From Maricaulis sp039978735 (GTDB lineage Bacteria > Pseudomonadota > Alphaproteobacteria > Caulobacterales > Maricaulaceae), in the NCBI RefSeq assembly GCF_039978735.1, contig NZ_JBDWAS010000020.1, positions 20,053 to 84,052 of the forward strand: a stretch of DNA of 64,000 bases, read 5' to 3'. This document shows positions 1 through 9,100 of the stretch, piece after piece. A program made the position numbers and the translations under genes. The notes below the pieces were generated by a model. That model was given only the letters and a program-made list of their open reading frames with translations, did no database searches and was not told where the DNA came from. Within the stretch, counting starts at the first letter, position 1. Each line of letters begins with the position of its first letter.

Positions 1-565
1 CGACATGGCGAGGAATGGGCGGTCCGGACGGCTGGGGTTCCGGCCGCGGCTCGGGGGCCGGCGGTTGGGGGGCTGGAGCCGGTGCCGGGGGCGCCATGTC
101 GCGCGCAGCGCGCATCCAGTCGTGCGCCGCCTCGGGAAGGCCGGCCAGATAGCCCAGACAATAGCCGGCATTGCGCCGCCACTGTGATCCGGACGGTCGC
201 GTTTCGCGGGTTCGCTGGCCGTTCCAGGGCTGGGCGCGGGACATCTGTACCTGCGTGCCCCACAGCCAGTGACCGTCGAACGCTCCATCCGCGTTCTGCA
301 CCCATTGAAAGATGCCGCGATTGTTCTGCTTGTCGTCCAGCGTGCCATTGCCCTGGTCGGCATGCACGAACACGCCGCGCGCGAAATGACCGTTGGTGTA
401 GCCGGCGACAAAGCCGACATCGTCGTACTCGCCGCAAAAGGCACCGGCGCGTTCCTGGATGCGGACCTCTCCGAAGGAGGTGTCCCAGGCGCCTTCATAG
501 TCTTCGGCTCCGGCGGCGCCACTGAAAAGGGCGGCGGCGAGGAAGGCTTGAATCACGTTTCTCAT
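1..565 (-). CDS. Secreted hypothetical protein with proline-rich tail, partial
   Basis: The reading frame is open from 565 down to the left edge, so the C-terminus is missing; about 188 residues are visible. The first 20 residues form a signal peptide ending in GAAGA, so the product is exported. The body has repeated short glycine/tryptophan phrases (GAWDTSFGEV, GIFQWV, GAFDGHW) like those of small beta-rich secreted proteins, and the last visible 30 residues are almost all proline, alanine and glutamate, probably a linker. Two ATG codons are adjacent (568 and 565); the AGGGG just upstream is better spaced for 565. It is transcribed away from the sigma factor at 754, and the 185 bases between show no TGTCC-N18-CGTT promoter. 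I do not recognise a named family. Confidence 0.75.
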   Translation of the reverse strand, partial: MRNVIQAFLAAALFSGAAGAEDYEGAWDTSFGEVRIQERAGAFCGEYDDVGFVAGYTNGHFARGVFVHADQGNGTLDDKQNNRGIFQWVQNADGAFDGHWLWGTQVQMSRAQPWNGQRTRETRPSGSQWRRNAGYCLGYLAGLPEAAHDWMRAARDMAPPAPAPAPQPPAPEPRPEPQPSGPPIPRHV

Positions 566-753
566 CATTGTCCCCTGTGTTGGACTTCCAGCTTGGATGG
601 GTGTGCGCCCGATCCTCGCGGGACAGACGGCGGACCCCGCCGCTCCCCCTTCTTGTTTCCGGCATGCCTTGCTCTGCGCCGGTCGTTGCACCAGTATTCA
701 ACCGCAACCGAGCGACGGGTCGCCGAACGTGATTGGGTTCAACAGGACTAACG

Positions 754-1338
754 ATGACGAGTGAGAAAACCGGACACGCCGGGTCCACGGTACAGGCCCA
801 AGCCTGGAGCGAGAGCACGGTCAGCGACGCGGATCGTTTGTTCCAGAGCCATTATGACGAGCTGGTTTCTATGGCGCGGAAAGTCCGCCGCCGCCGCCAC
901 GGGCGGGATACATTCCTGACCGGCGACCTCTTGCATTCCACCTATCTGAAATTGCGAAACGGCGGTTCCTGGCAGTCGGAAGATCATTTCCGCCGGGCTG
1001 CCGTGCTGGCCATGCGGCATGTCGTGACCGATCATGCCAAGGCACGTCTGGCCCAGAAGCGCGGTGGCGCCGCCATCCGCGTCGAGCTGGACGATGATGT
1101 GGCGGGACCTGACAATCTTGACCGGCTTGATGTGGTCGTCGATCTGTCCCGCCTCTTGCAGGAATTGCTGGAGGAGGACCCGCGCCTGGTTCGGGTGATC
1201 GATTGCCGCTTTTTCGCCGGGCTGACAGAGCCGGAGACGGCTCAATTGCTGGGCGTGACAGACCGGACGGTCCGCCGCGACTGGCACAGGGCCCGGGCCT
1301 GGATAGAGCCGCGCCTGTCGGTCACCGCGACGGCCTGA
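754..1338 (+). CDS. ECF-type sigma factor, kinase-linked (module 1)
   Basis: A 194-residue sigma factor of the ECF-like class (PF07638 type). Region 2 covers about residues 25-100 (FQSHYDELVSMARKV, LLHSTYLKLRNG, HFRRAAVLAMRHVVTDHAK). Region 4 is near the C-terminus, with the helix-turn-helix phrase TEPETAQLLGVTDRTVRRDW. The acidic DxxD/E cluster that ordinary ECF factors use to grip RNA polymerase is replaced by FLTGDLL. That substitution is known from sigma factors activated by threonine-kinase phosphorylation (EcfP/PknT), and a Ser/Thr kinase follows 29 bases downstream. ATG 754 is chosen over an upstream TTG (733) because AGGA sits at 744-747 with 6-base spacing. No anti-sigma gene is seen nearby. 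Likely targets are the promoters at 3754, 6052-6078 and 6079. Confidence 0.88.
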   Translation: MTSEKTGHAGSTVQAQAWSESTVSDADRLFQSHYDELVSMARKVRRRRHGRDTFLTGDLLHSTYLKLRNGGSWQSEDHFRRAAVLAMRHVVTDHAKARLAQKRGGAAIRVELDDDVAGPDNLDRLDVVVDLSRLLQELLEEDPRLVRVIDCRFFAGLTEPETAQLLGVTDRTVRRDWHRARAWIEPRLSVTATA

Positions 1339-1367
1339 ACCCTTCCGGAATCGTCAGGGGCGTTGTG

Positions 1368-3734
1368 ATGCCGGCAGCACTTGCGTTGATTGAGACCGTG
1401 GTCGACGAAGCGCTTCTGCTGCCACCGAACCAGCGCCGAGACCATATCACCCAGCGTCTGGAAAGCGCCGAGGATCGCCGTGCAGCGACAAGCCGCCTCG
1501 CGCTGATGGAAGGCGCGATGAGCTTTCTGGTGACGGCTGGCTGGGCTGCTGAAGATGCGGGCTCATTGCAAGCGGGCGAGCGGCTCGGCGCCTGGGCTGT
1601 CGAACAGTTTCTCGGCAGCGGGGGTATGGGCGAGGTCTACCGGGCGCGCCGGGCCGATGGCCATTACGACCAGACCGCTGCGATCAAGCTCACCCGTGTT
1701 GAGGCCGATGAAGGGCATCGCCAGTTCGAGGCCGAGCGGCAGACCCTCGCGCGTCTGGAACATCCCAATATCGCCCGGCTGATCGACGGCGGGCGCGCCG
1801 GAGAAGGCCGCCATTTCATGGTCGTCGAGCTGATCGACGGCATCCCGATCGATCATCATGCCGATCAGCGGGGGCTCGGTCTGCAGGACCGGGTCCGCCT
1901 GATCCTGGCCGCCTGTGACGGGGTTGCGCACGCCCACAGCCGGCTGGTCCTGCACCGGGATATCAAACCAGCCAATCTTCTCGTGACTCCGCGCGGCGAG
2001 TTGAAGCTGATCGATTTCGGTGTTGCCACCAGCCTGGCGGAGACCGAGGGCGAGACGGCGGCCCGCTTGCCGCTGACCCGGGCCTTTGCCGCTCCCGAAC
2101 AATGGGATGGTGGTCATGTGTCTGTGGCGGCGGACATTTTTGCACTCGGCGCCACCTTGACCCAGCTGGTGACGGGCCGGCCCCCGCGGCGTGCAGCCGA
2201 CGGTTCGGCAAGCCTGCCGGAGGATGCGATACTGCCGCGTGATCTGCGCGCCATTCTGGAACGCTGCCTGACGACCGATCCGGTGCGGCGCTATGCCAGT
2301 GCAGATGCGCTGGCGACGGATTTGCAGAACTTCCTGGATCGGGCGCCGGTCGAGGCGCGCGAAGGTGGAGCCGGCTACCGGTTTGTGCGCTGGGTCGACC
2401 GGCACCGGCTGGGGGCCGGACTGGCGGCGGCCTTCTTGGTCAGCCTTGTTGCCGGCTTGACCGCGAGCACGGGCTTCGCCCTGCGCGCCAATGCAGAAGC
2501 GGAACGGGCGAACACCCTGCTCGGTGAAACCGAAATCCTGTTCGAGGCATCGGAATATTCGGGGCGCCTAGGCGCCGCCCAGGCCCAGGCCCTGCTCAGC
2601 GTCTTCAATTCGGCGGATTCGGATTCGCTGGATCCCGGCTTTGTCCGCAACCAGCTGGTCGAATACTCGCAGGACAATATGGCCTATATCGAGGAGTATC
2701 CCGATGATGTCGCTTACAGCCTGGTAGCGATCGGGTCGATTTTCCTGCGCCGCAACGACTACACCGCCATGCTGGAGATACTCGAACCGGCACGGGACCT
2801 GACCCTGTCTGTGGCGCAATTGAATGCCGAGCGCGACGCGCTTCTGGCGCGCGCCTATATGGGCGTCGGCCGGAATGCGGAGGCTGTGCCGCTGCTGCGC
2901 TCGGCCCTGGAGGCCGAACTGGCGCGGGATCCCGACTACTATGCCTCGCCGTCGCACGCATCTTCCGTGTCGAGCCTGGCCGTTGCCAGTGGCAGTCTGA
3001 CCGACCGGCAGACGGCCATCTCGGTGCTGGAAGATGCCATTGTTCGCGACCAGGAGGTGACCGGCTGTTTCTGGTGTCCCTTCCTCTACAATGAAAAGGG
3101 CGTGCACCACAGTGCGCTGGGGGATTTTGCGGTGGCGGCTGATGCGCTTGAGCAAAGCGTCGCGGTGCAGATGCAGGTCGACCCGACCCGGCGTGCCGCC
3201 ACCGACCGGGCTCTGATGAATGCCGCCCATCTGCGCTATTTCGCCCTCGGGGATGTTGCGGGGGCCCGCACGGCACTGGAAACGGTTCAGGCCATCGCCG
3301 ACGACACCAAGGGACCCAGTGCGATTCTGGCGGAAGCCCGGGTCCTTGAGGCCGAGATCGCGCTGGCCGAAGGGCAGGCCGGTGCCGGCCTGCAGCTCGT
3401 ACAGGCCGCCGATGACATGTTTGCGGAGTTTGGCGGCGCGCCGGACAGTCACAAGCATGCGCTCGGGCCCTTGCGCATCCAGATGCTGACGCAATCGGGA
3501 CGCCTGGAGGATGCCCGGCAGGAACTGGTTCGCATCCAGACCCTCGCCGACAGCGATGCTGTGCGCCGTCAGCGGTTGCGGGGCGAGCTTTATCTGGCTC
3601 TGGGTGCCGGGGATGCCAATGCGGCGGCCTCGCTGCGCGACGCTTATGCTGCCGAAGTCGCGCAGCTCGGGGCCGGAGACTATCTGGGCCGCTACCGTTT
3701 GGCACTGATAGACCGGATGCTGGCCCATAACTGA
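1368..3734 (+). CDS. Transmembrane Ser/Thr protein kinase with TPR-like sensor (module 1)
   Basis: A 788-residue Hanks-type kinase. Visible motifs: glycine loop GSGGMGEVY near residue 83, VAIK-type lysine in AAIKLTRVE, catalytic loop HRDIKPANLL (H196, D198), DFG at D216 and APEQW. A single membrane helix follows at about 349-375. The remaining 400 residues are alpha-helical and TPR-like, and should lie in the periplasm as a sensor. The start at 1368 has AGGGG at 1356-1360; the open frame upstream to 1203 overlaps the sigma gene and is not needed. Co-transcription with the sigma factor (29-base gap) suggests the kinase phosphorylates it. The kinase at 32491 is a paralogue with the same domain order. 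Confidence 0.9.
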   Translation: MPAALALIETVVDEALLLPPNQRRDHITQRLESAEDRRAATSRLALMEGAMSFLVTAGWAAEDAGSLQAGERLGAWAVEQFLGSGGMGEVYRARRADGHYDQTAAIKLTRVEADEGHRQFEAERQTLARLEHPNIARLIDGGRAGEGRHFMVVELIDGIPIDHHADQRGLGLQDRVRLILAACDGVAHAHSRLVLHRDIKPANLLVTPRGELKLIDFGVATSLAETEGETAARLPLTRAFAAPEQWDGGHVSVAADIFALGATLTQLVTGRPPRRAADGSASLPEDAILPRDLRAILERCLTTDPVRRYASADALATDLQNFLDRAPVEAREGGAGYRFVRWVDRHRLGAGLAAAFLVSLVAGLTASTGFALRANAEAERANTLLGETEILFEASEYSGRLGAAQAQALLSVFNSADSDSLDPGFVRNQLVEYSQDNMAYIEEYPDDVAYSLVAIGSIFLRRNDYTAMLEILEPARDLTLSVAQLNAERDALLARAYMGVGRNAEAVPLLRSALEAELARDPDYYASPSHASSVSSLAVASGSLTDRQTAISVLEDAIVRDQEVTGCFWCPFLYNEKGVHHSALGDFAVAADALEQSVAVQMQVDPTRRAATDRALMNAAHLRYFALGDVAGARTALETVQAIADDTKGPSAILAEARVLEAEIALAEGQAGAGLQLVQAADDMFAEFGGAPDSHKHALGPLRIQMLTQSGRLEDARQELVRIQTLADSDAVRRQRLRGELYLALGAGDANAAASLRDAYAAEVAQLGAGDYLGRYRLALIDRMLAHN

Positions 3735-3753
3735 TCCGCTGTTCGGTACATTG

Positions 3754-3780
3754 TGTCCGGGGCCGGTCACGAATGTCGTT
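3754..3780 (+). promoter_or_regulatory. Predicted ECF promoter, module 1
   Basis: TGTCC at 3754-3758 and CGTT at 3777-3780, separated by 18 bases. The extended forms are TGTCCG and TCGTTCT. The ATG of the five-module cysteine protein lies 33 bases downstream. The same two boxes at the same spacing occur at four other places in the window, all in front of exported-protein genes of the two kinase/sigma modules. The assignment to the sigma factor at 754 is inference from proximity. Confidence 0.65.
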
Positions 3781-3812
3781 CTGCAGAGTATTGCCAAGCT
3801 GCGGAGACCTTC

Positions 3813-5396
3813 ATGGCCCTTCTACCCAAACGCCTTTTGCGCGCGCTTCTGGTGCTGCTTGTGAGCGTAGCGCCTGCGCCGGCTCTTGCCGACGGACCGG
3901 CACAACACGTCGTTTCTGCCTGTGATCGCGGCATGTTCGATCTGGACTGCGCTTGCGTGGCGACCCGGTTCGAGGCTGCGGCACAAGGTGCGTCTACGCG
4001 GGAGCGCCAGACACTGGCCGGAATGACCGGCGTGATGCTCGGGATCGAACCGGACCCGGCCTTTATGGACATGTCCGTGATCGTGTCTGTCACGGAACGG
4101 CTGAACGCGCTCGACAACCTCACCGATGCGTGCGCCGCTCAGCCCGTCCCGGCCGGCCAGCTGACCGAAGCGGCCATCGATGCCGAGGTCAGCGCGGTAT
4201 GTGCCCGCTATCCCGCACCGATCGATTGCGGCTGTGTCGATACGGCCTATCGGGAAGCAGCCGAAGGCGCCGGCCTGGAACAACGGCAGGCCATCGCGGA
4301 ATTGACGATCCATAATCTCAACGGTGCCCCGCCCGCCGATCTCGGCCGGCTGGCGGAGATCAATCGCCTGTTGCGCGGTTTCGAAACCCAGATCGGGCCG
4401 CTGAACGAGGTCGCCCAGACCTGTGCCACACCGGCCAGCCTGCCCGCCGCGGCGCCGGCGCGGGTCATAGGGCGGGCGGCGTCCGCTTTGCTGCAGGATG
4501 TCCGGCAGGCGTGTATCCAATCGGAATTCGATCTGGACTGTGGCTGTGTCGGGGATGCGTACAGCCGGGTGGCAACCGGTGCTGACCGCGAAGAGCAGGC
4601 CGGACTGGCGCGGGTGGCGATCGCCTCGCTGGGCGGAGAGAACACGATATCGGAAACACCGGTTCCTGTGCTGGAGCGGATTGCCGGCCGGATGGGGGAT
4701 CTGATGCCCGATGCCCTGCAGGAAGCGTGTCCGGCACCGTCGGAGCGCCGTGCGGCGCCGGCATGCGCACAGACGGCATTTGTCGAGGCGGCCTGCCGCG
4801 ACAGTGCGTTTCCGCTGGACTGCCGGTGTATGGCGGACGGGTTCGCACAGGCGATCGGCGCGCTGGACGGACCGGATCGTGCCTTCGTGGCGGATGTGCT
4901 GGTGTCCAGCCTGTTCGGGACTCCGCAACAGCCGGTCTCGGACTATCCGCCCAACCGGGCGCTGGCCAATATGGATCTGGCTGATCGGCTGACCGACTAC
5001 GATACCGGCCTAGCGCGGACCTGTACCGATCCGGGCGATGGTGACCTGCTTGCGGCGCGGCGCGCCGGCGAGCGTGTTGCGCAGTCCCCGGCCGCTCCGG
5101 TTTCCGGTACGGACTGGCGGCAGGCTGTGCGGGCCGATTGCGAAAGCTTCGGCAATGCCCCCGGCCTGTGTGCCTGCCAGGCCGACGTGACGGGGCAGCA
5201 CTTGTCGCCGCGGGAGCGCGAACTGATGGGCGAGAGCTTCCGGTCCGCCGGGCAGGGCATGAATGCCTCTGCCGATCCCCGCTTCTCAGATCTGAGCGCT
5301 GCAGAACTGCGCGGCATGCAGAACCGGGTAAACCGGGTCATGTCCAGCGAACGCATCCAGTTCGAGGCCGATCTGGTCTGCGCGCAGCTTCGATAA
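3813..5396 (+). CDS. Secreted protein of five four-cysteine modules
   Basis: A 527-residue exported protein with a signal peptide (residues 1-26, ending PALA). The mature part consists of five modules of about 95-105 residues. Each opens with C-x8-C-x-C within a phrase like FDLDCACV: C37/C46/C48, C130/C139/C141, C234/C243/C245, C328/C337/C339, and a one-residue-longer C443/C453/C455. Each module closes with a fourth cysteine, for example C107. Even cysteine numbers per module suggest disulphides in the periplasm or outside. ATG 3813 is preceded by GGAGA at 5-base spacing. It sits directly behind the kinase with its own predicted ECF promoter at 3754, so it is likely an output of module 1. I do not recognise the family and give no function. 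Confidence 0.85.
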   Translation: MALLPKRLLRALLVLLVSVAPAPALADGPAQHVVSACDRGMFDLDCACVATRFEAAAQGASTRERQTLAGMTGVMLGIEPDPAFMDMSVIVSVTERLNALDNLTDACAAQPVPAGQLTEAAIDAEVSAVCARYPAPIDCGCVDTAYREAAEGAGLEQRQAIAELTIHNLNGAPPADLGRLAEINRLLRGFETQIGPLNEVAQTCATPASLPAAAPARVIGRAASALLQDVRQACIQSEFDLDCGCVGDAYSRVATGADREEQAGLARVAIASLGGENTISETPVPVLERIAGRMGDLMPDALQEACPAPSERRAAPACAQTAFVEAACRDSAFPLDCRCMADGFAQAIGALDGPDRAFVADVLVSSLFGTPQQPVSDYPPNRALANMDLADRLTDYDTGLARTCTDPGDGDLLAARRAGERVAQSPAAPVSGTDWRQAVRADCESFGNAPGLCACQADVTGQHLSPRERELMGESFRSAGQGMNASADPRFSDLSAAELRGMQNRVNRVMSSERIQFEADLVCAQLR

Positions 5397-5399
5397 AAT

Positions 5400-5427
5400 G
5401 GGGGCGCTGGCCAAGGCCAGCACCCTT
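5400..5427. terminator. Hairpin between convergent genes
   Basis: Inverted repeat GCTGGCC (5406-5412) and GGCCAGC (5415-5421), extended by GGG/CCC arms, followed by TTTG on the plus strand and by ATTTT on the minus strand. It lies in the 34-base gap between two convergent stop codons and may end transcription from both sides. Confidence 0.5.
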
Positions 5428-5430
5428 TGC

Positions 5431-5994
5431 TCATTCGCCGACTTCGGCCTGGATCGAGAACCGGGCTTCCACCGGGGCAGGGGAAGCGTCGTCTTCCGCA
5501 CGTGGGATCAGCTGGCCGGAAACATGTCCACTCAGCGAAAGCCGGCCGTCCGCTTCGGCTGCGTGGTCGATGGTCAGCGTGATCTGGCTCTCCGGCCCGG
5601 CCCGGCCGCTCCACCAGCCCGTGTCCGGACCGCGCGGGTCGTAGGACAAGAGTGCAGTTCGAGTGGTCGATGTGGTGGCTGTGTGTATCAGCTGGAAAGA
5701 CAGTGACAGGACCGGCCCATGGCGCGTTGGCGCTCCTTCGGGGGGATTGGCCTCGATGCGAATGTAGTAGAGGCCGGGCGTGGACGAGTTCACCAGCGCA
5801 TTGTCGACGCCCAGCGTGCCGGGCTGGCCGTTCAGCGTCCATTCGACCGAACCGAACCGGGCCGTTGGTTGTGCATCCGCCGCCTCGGCGGTCGCGGACC
5901 CGCCGGCAGGAGCCGACGGGCTGTCTTCATTGCCGCAGGCAACCAGGCCCAGCGCGAAAAGGCTGAGGGCTGCGCGGCTGACGGGGTGAGGCAT
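5431..5994 (-). CDS. Small lipoprotein of unknown function (module 1)
   Basis: A 187-residue lipoprotein: signal sequence with lipobox LVAC, lipidated cysteine at residue 20, then an acidic/alanine-rich linker and a domain of about 140 residues rich in beta-strand sequence (ARFGSVEWTLNGQPGTLGV, GLYYIRIEANPPEG). Start 5994 is chosen because GGGAGA lies 5 bases upstream and because it places the signal peptide at the N-terminus; the longer frame from 6012 adds six non-signal residues. It is divergent from the Tat lipoprotein at 6145, and the two genes share a symmetric promoter region with a palindromic TGTCC box. It is therefore probably co-regulated with that gene by the module-1 sigma factor. 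Family unknown. Confidence 0.82.
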   Translation of the reverse strand: MPHPVSRAALSLFALGLVACGNEDSPSAPAGGSATAEAADAQPTARFGSVEWTLNGQPGTLGVDNALVNSSTPGLYYIRIEANPPEGAPTRHGPVLSLSFQLIHTATTSTTRTALLSYDPRGPDTGWWSGRAGPESQITLTIDHAAEADGRLSLSGHVSGQLIPRAEDDASPAPVEARFSIQAEVGE

Positions 5995-6051
5995 GAGGGT
6001 CTCCCAGAACAAGCGTCAAACACGGGTCCGCAAACACCGGACAGGGAGGAA

Positions 6052-6078
6052 AACGAGTTCCGGGTGCCATAACGGACA
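6052..6078 (-). promoter_or_regulatory. Predicted ECF promoter for the lipoprotein gene
   Basis: On the minus strand TGTCC occupies 6078-6074 and CGTT 6055-6052, again 18 bases apart, with the start codon 57 bases further on at 5994. The TGTCC box is one half of the palindrome GGACATGTCC, the other half serving the divergent promoter. Confidence 0.62.
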
Positions 6079-6105
6079 TGTCCGGCTTCCCGCCTGATTT
6101 TCGTT
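6079..6105 (+). promoter_or_regulatory. Predicted ECF promoter for the Tat lipoprotein gene
   Basis: TGTCC at 6079-6083 and CGTT at 6102-6105, 18 bases apart, extended as TGTCCGG and TCGTTCT like the promoter at 3754. The start codon at 6145 lies 39 bases downstream. The TGTCC box shares the palindrome GGACATGTCC (6074-6083) with the promoter in the opposite direction. Confidence 0.65.
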
Positions 6106-6144
6106 CTTTGTTGATGTGGCCGGAAGCCAGAAGGGGAAAAGGGC

Positions 6145-9100
6145 ATGTCACAAGAGGGAAAGACGCGGCGCGAAGTTATGTCCGGCGCGCTCAAGCTGGG
6201 TGTGAGCAGCCTGGTTCTGAGCGGCTTGCCGCCGGTGCTGGGCGCTTGCTCTCCGGACGCAGCCCCCGAAGCTGGGCCCTATTCGGTGTGGCGCGAGGTG
6301 CAGGCCGCTTTGCGGGCCAGTCCCGATCACAGTGTCGGACGGGCCCGGGCGCTCGTCGCGGAGGGCGATATCGCGGCCCTGCACCGCTTTGTGCGAGACG
6401 AGATCCGTTTGATCTCGCGCCAGCCGGACCGGTTTGCCATGGGAGGCGGGCGGCAGTGGGGCAGCCGGGCGACCCTGCGTTCCGCGGCCGGCACAGCCCG
6501 TGAAAAGGCGGACCTCCTGGCCGGTCTTCTGCAGGAAGCGGGGGTTGCGGCCGAGGTGGTCGAAACCCCTGCCACCGGATCGGGCGCCGGGACCGGACGC
6601 GTCTTCTACAGGGGGTTTGAACAGGGTTTCGATCCCGACATCGGCCCGAGCGATCTTGCAGCCTGGCGTATGCGGTTGGGGCGCGACACATCCGGTCCGG
6701 GCATGGTCGACATTTTCGCCCGGGCGCCGGAGCGGGCGGGGATCAAACAAGTGGTCCGGGCCGCCATCGGCGATGCCGGGTTTGAAGCCCTCGGGCATTC
6801 GGATCGTTTCTACGGGCGCCAGGTAGGCCGCACCCCCGTGGTCCGGATCGCGCAGCCGGACGGGCAGGTGTTGTGTGCCGACCCGGTCCGGCCCGGCAGC
6901 GAGCTGGGCCCCTGGCCGGCAGAGCTGGCCGAGTCCGCTGCCAGCGAAGCGGAGCCGGCCTTGCCGGTCTGCCTCCGGCTGCTGGCGACAACGACGGACG
7001 CACCGGATACGCCGTTCGAACTTGTGCAGGCTCAATGGTCTGCCGAACAACTCGCCGGCCGCCAGGTGCGTATCGGTTTCAAGCCGGCAGCGGGAACACT
7101 GGAGACGCTGTCGGCGCGCTTGGGCAATTTGCGGGCGTTTTCGCCGGTCCTGTCCGTCCAGGCCCTGGACGGCGAAGACCTGGGCGAGGATGCCGTGGCC
7201 GTGGGTGATGTCATCACCCTGGACGGCGACCGGGTTGCGCTGGACGAGACCGGCGCCGTTCTCGTCAATGACGAGCCCGTTGCGGCATCTGCAGGGCCAT
7301 CGGGACATGCGCCGCGCATTGCCTCGATCGATGTCCGTGTCGACGCCTCGTGCTTTCCTGATATGCGGCTCGGTCTGACGCCGCGAGACGCCGGCGGCGC
7401 TGCCGTCGAGGGGCTGTCTGTCGCCGATTTTGCCTTGGAGGATGAGGACGAGACGGTCAGCCATTCCCTGCGCCGGTCGGACAATGCGCCGCGCATTCTT
7501 TTCCTCGCCGACGAGTCGCTGTCCATGCCGCGGGTCTTCCGCGGCGCTGCGCCGGAGATGCAGGCCCTGGCGGATCACGTGCGCGACATGGCGCGTCGGA
7601 TCCATCCGCGAGCCCGGGTGACAGTGCGCGGGACCAGTTCGCGCTTGTGGGGGCACCTGATCGAAGCCGCGGAAAGCCAGGCCGATCTCGTTGTCTACGC
7701 AACCGATGGCGATCTGGTCGGCGGGGCGCCCGGCGCGGCAGATTTGCGCTTCCTGGAGGCGGGTCCGCCAGCCCTGGTGATCGATGTCGACCGCAATCTA
7801 GCGGAGGAGCGCAACCGGTCCGGCAATGTCTTCGACGCCATGGCACAGGCCACGGGTGGCGAGGCCATGGACGCTCCGGAAGGAAATGACATGGCGCCGA
7901 TCGCCGCTGCAATCCAGCGCATGCTGAGGACCCAGGATCGCCCGCTCTACACCCTGGCCTATCGCGCCCTGGACGCGTCACCCGGGGAACGGCAGGTGAA
8001 TATTGCTGCCGGATCCGTGCGCCAGACGGCACGCTACACGATTGACGCGGCGCCGCGCCGGCGCGCGCGGAAACTGGCGTCTCTGCGTCTGGAGCTGGAT
8101 GTCGGCGGCCATACCGTCAATCGGGTCCTGGCCGGTCATGACGGGCTGGGCGAGGTGACGGACGATCATGTCAGCACTGTGCACGGCGCCATGCTTGGAT
8201 TGCACATGATCGGCTTCGAGGGGGCACCGCCGGCTCTGTCCGTCCTGCTGGATGATGTGTTGCGCGCCAAGCTGGGCCTGGAACGGCTCGATCGGACGCT
8301 CGTAGATCCTGCCGCTTCGCTCGAGCAGATGATCGATGCCATCGAGGCCGGTATTCCGGTCCTGCCGGGCGAGCTGGTGACGATGATGTCCCGCACCGGT
8401 CATCTTTCGGGAGAAGATTTTTCGGTTTCCGAGCAAGGGTTGCGGGCTATTCTCTATTCCGCCCACCCGGTCATGGGATCGGACCGGTTTGTGAAGCGCG
8501 TCGACATCCTGCCCACCGGCCGGATCAGCGTCCTGTCTCCGGATGCCGCGTTCCGCCGCCAGCAGGCCTTTGACCTCAGCCTCGATCTCAACCTGGCTGA
8601 AGCCGCTCTGTTCGAGCGCAGTACAGCAGGCCTACTCGACGGCCGCTCGCTGGCCTCGTTGGGACGATGGGGATTCCGGTATCTGGAACCCGGCTTGCCT
8701 GACACCGAACAGGAGAGTTGGCATCATCTGATGGCGCAGCTCAGGCCGTCCTTTCCGTTCTCCCGGACCTACTATCTGGCACCGTCCGGCGGGGCCGTCC
8801 GGGCCATGTGGCTGGTCGACAAGCAAAGCGCCAATATTGTCGGCGTGCTCGAAGATGCCAGTGGTGGCGGCAGCCAAGCCGAGCGCATCGCACGGGAATT
8901 GTCGGAGCTTGATCGCGCCATCTCGGCCATCAACCTCCTGGCAGGTGCAGCGGGTGCGGCCGGAGCGCTGAGCGGTGTCGGTGGCGTGTCGCTGGGCATT
9001 GCTGCGGCCTACGGGCAGCGCCTGGCGCGGCTCTACGGCGCGGTTGCGATGAGTGTGATCCTGATGGATGCCGGCGGTATTGCGCCGGCCTTGCGTCTGG

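Noticed and set aside
569..753. TGTCC strings near the first two genes as further ECF promoters
   Set aside because: None has CGTT at 18-base spacing.
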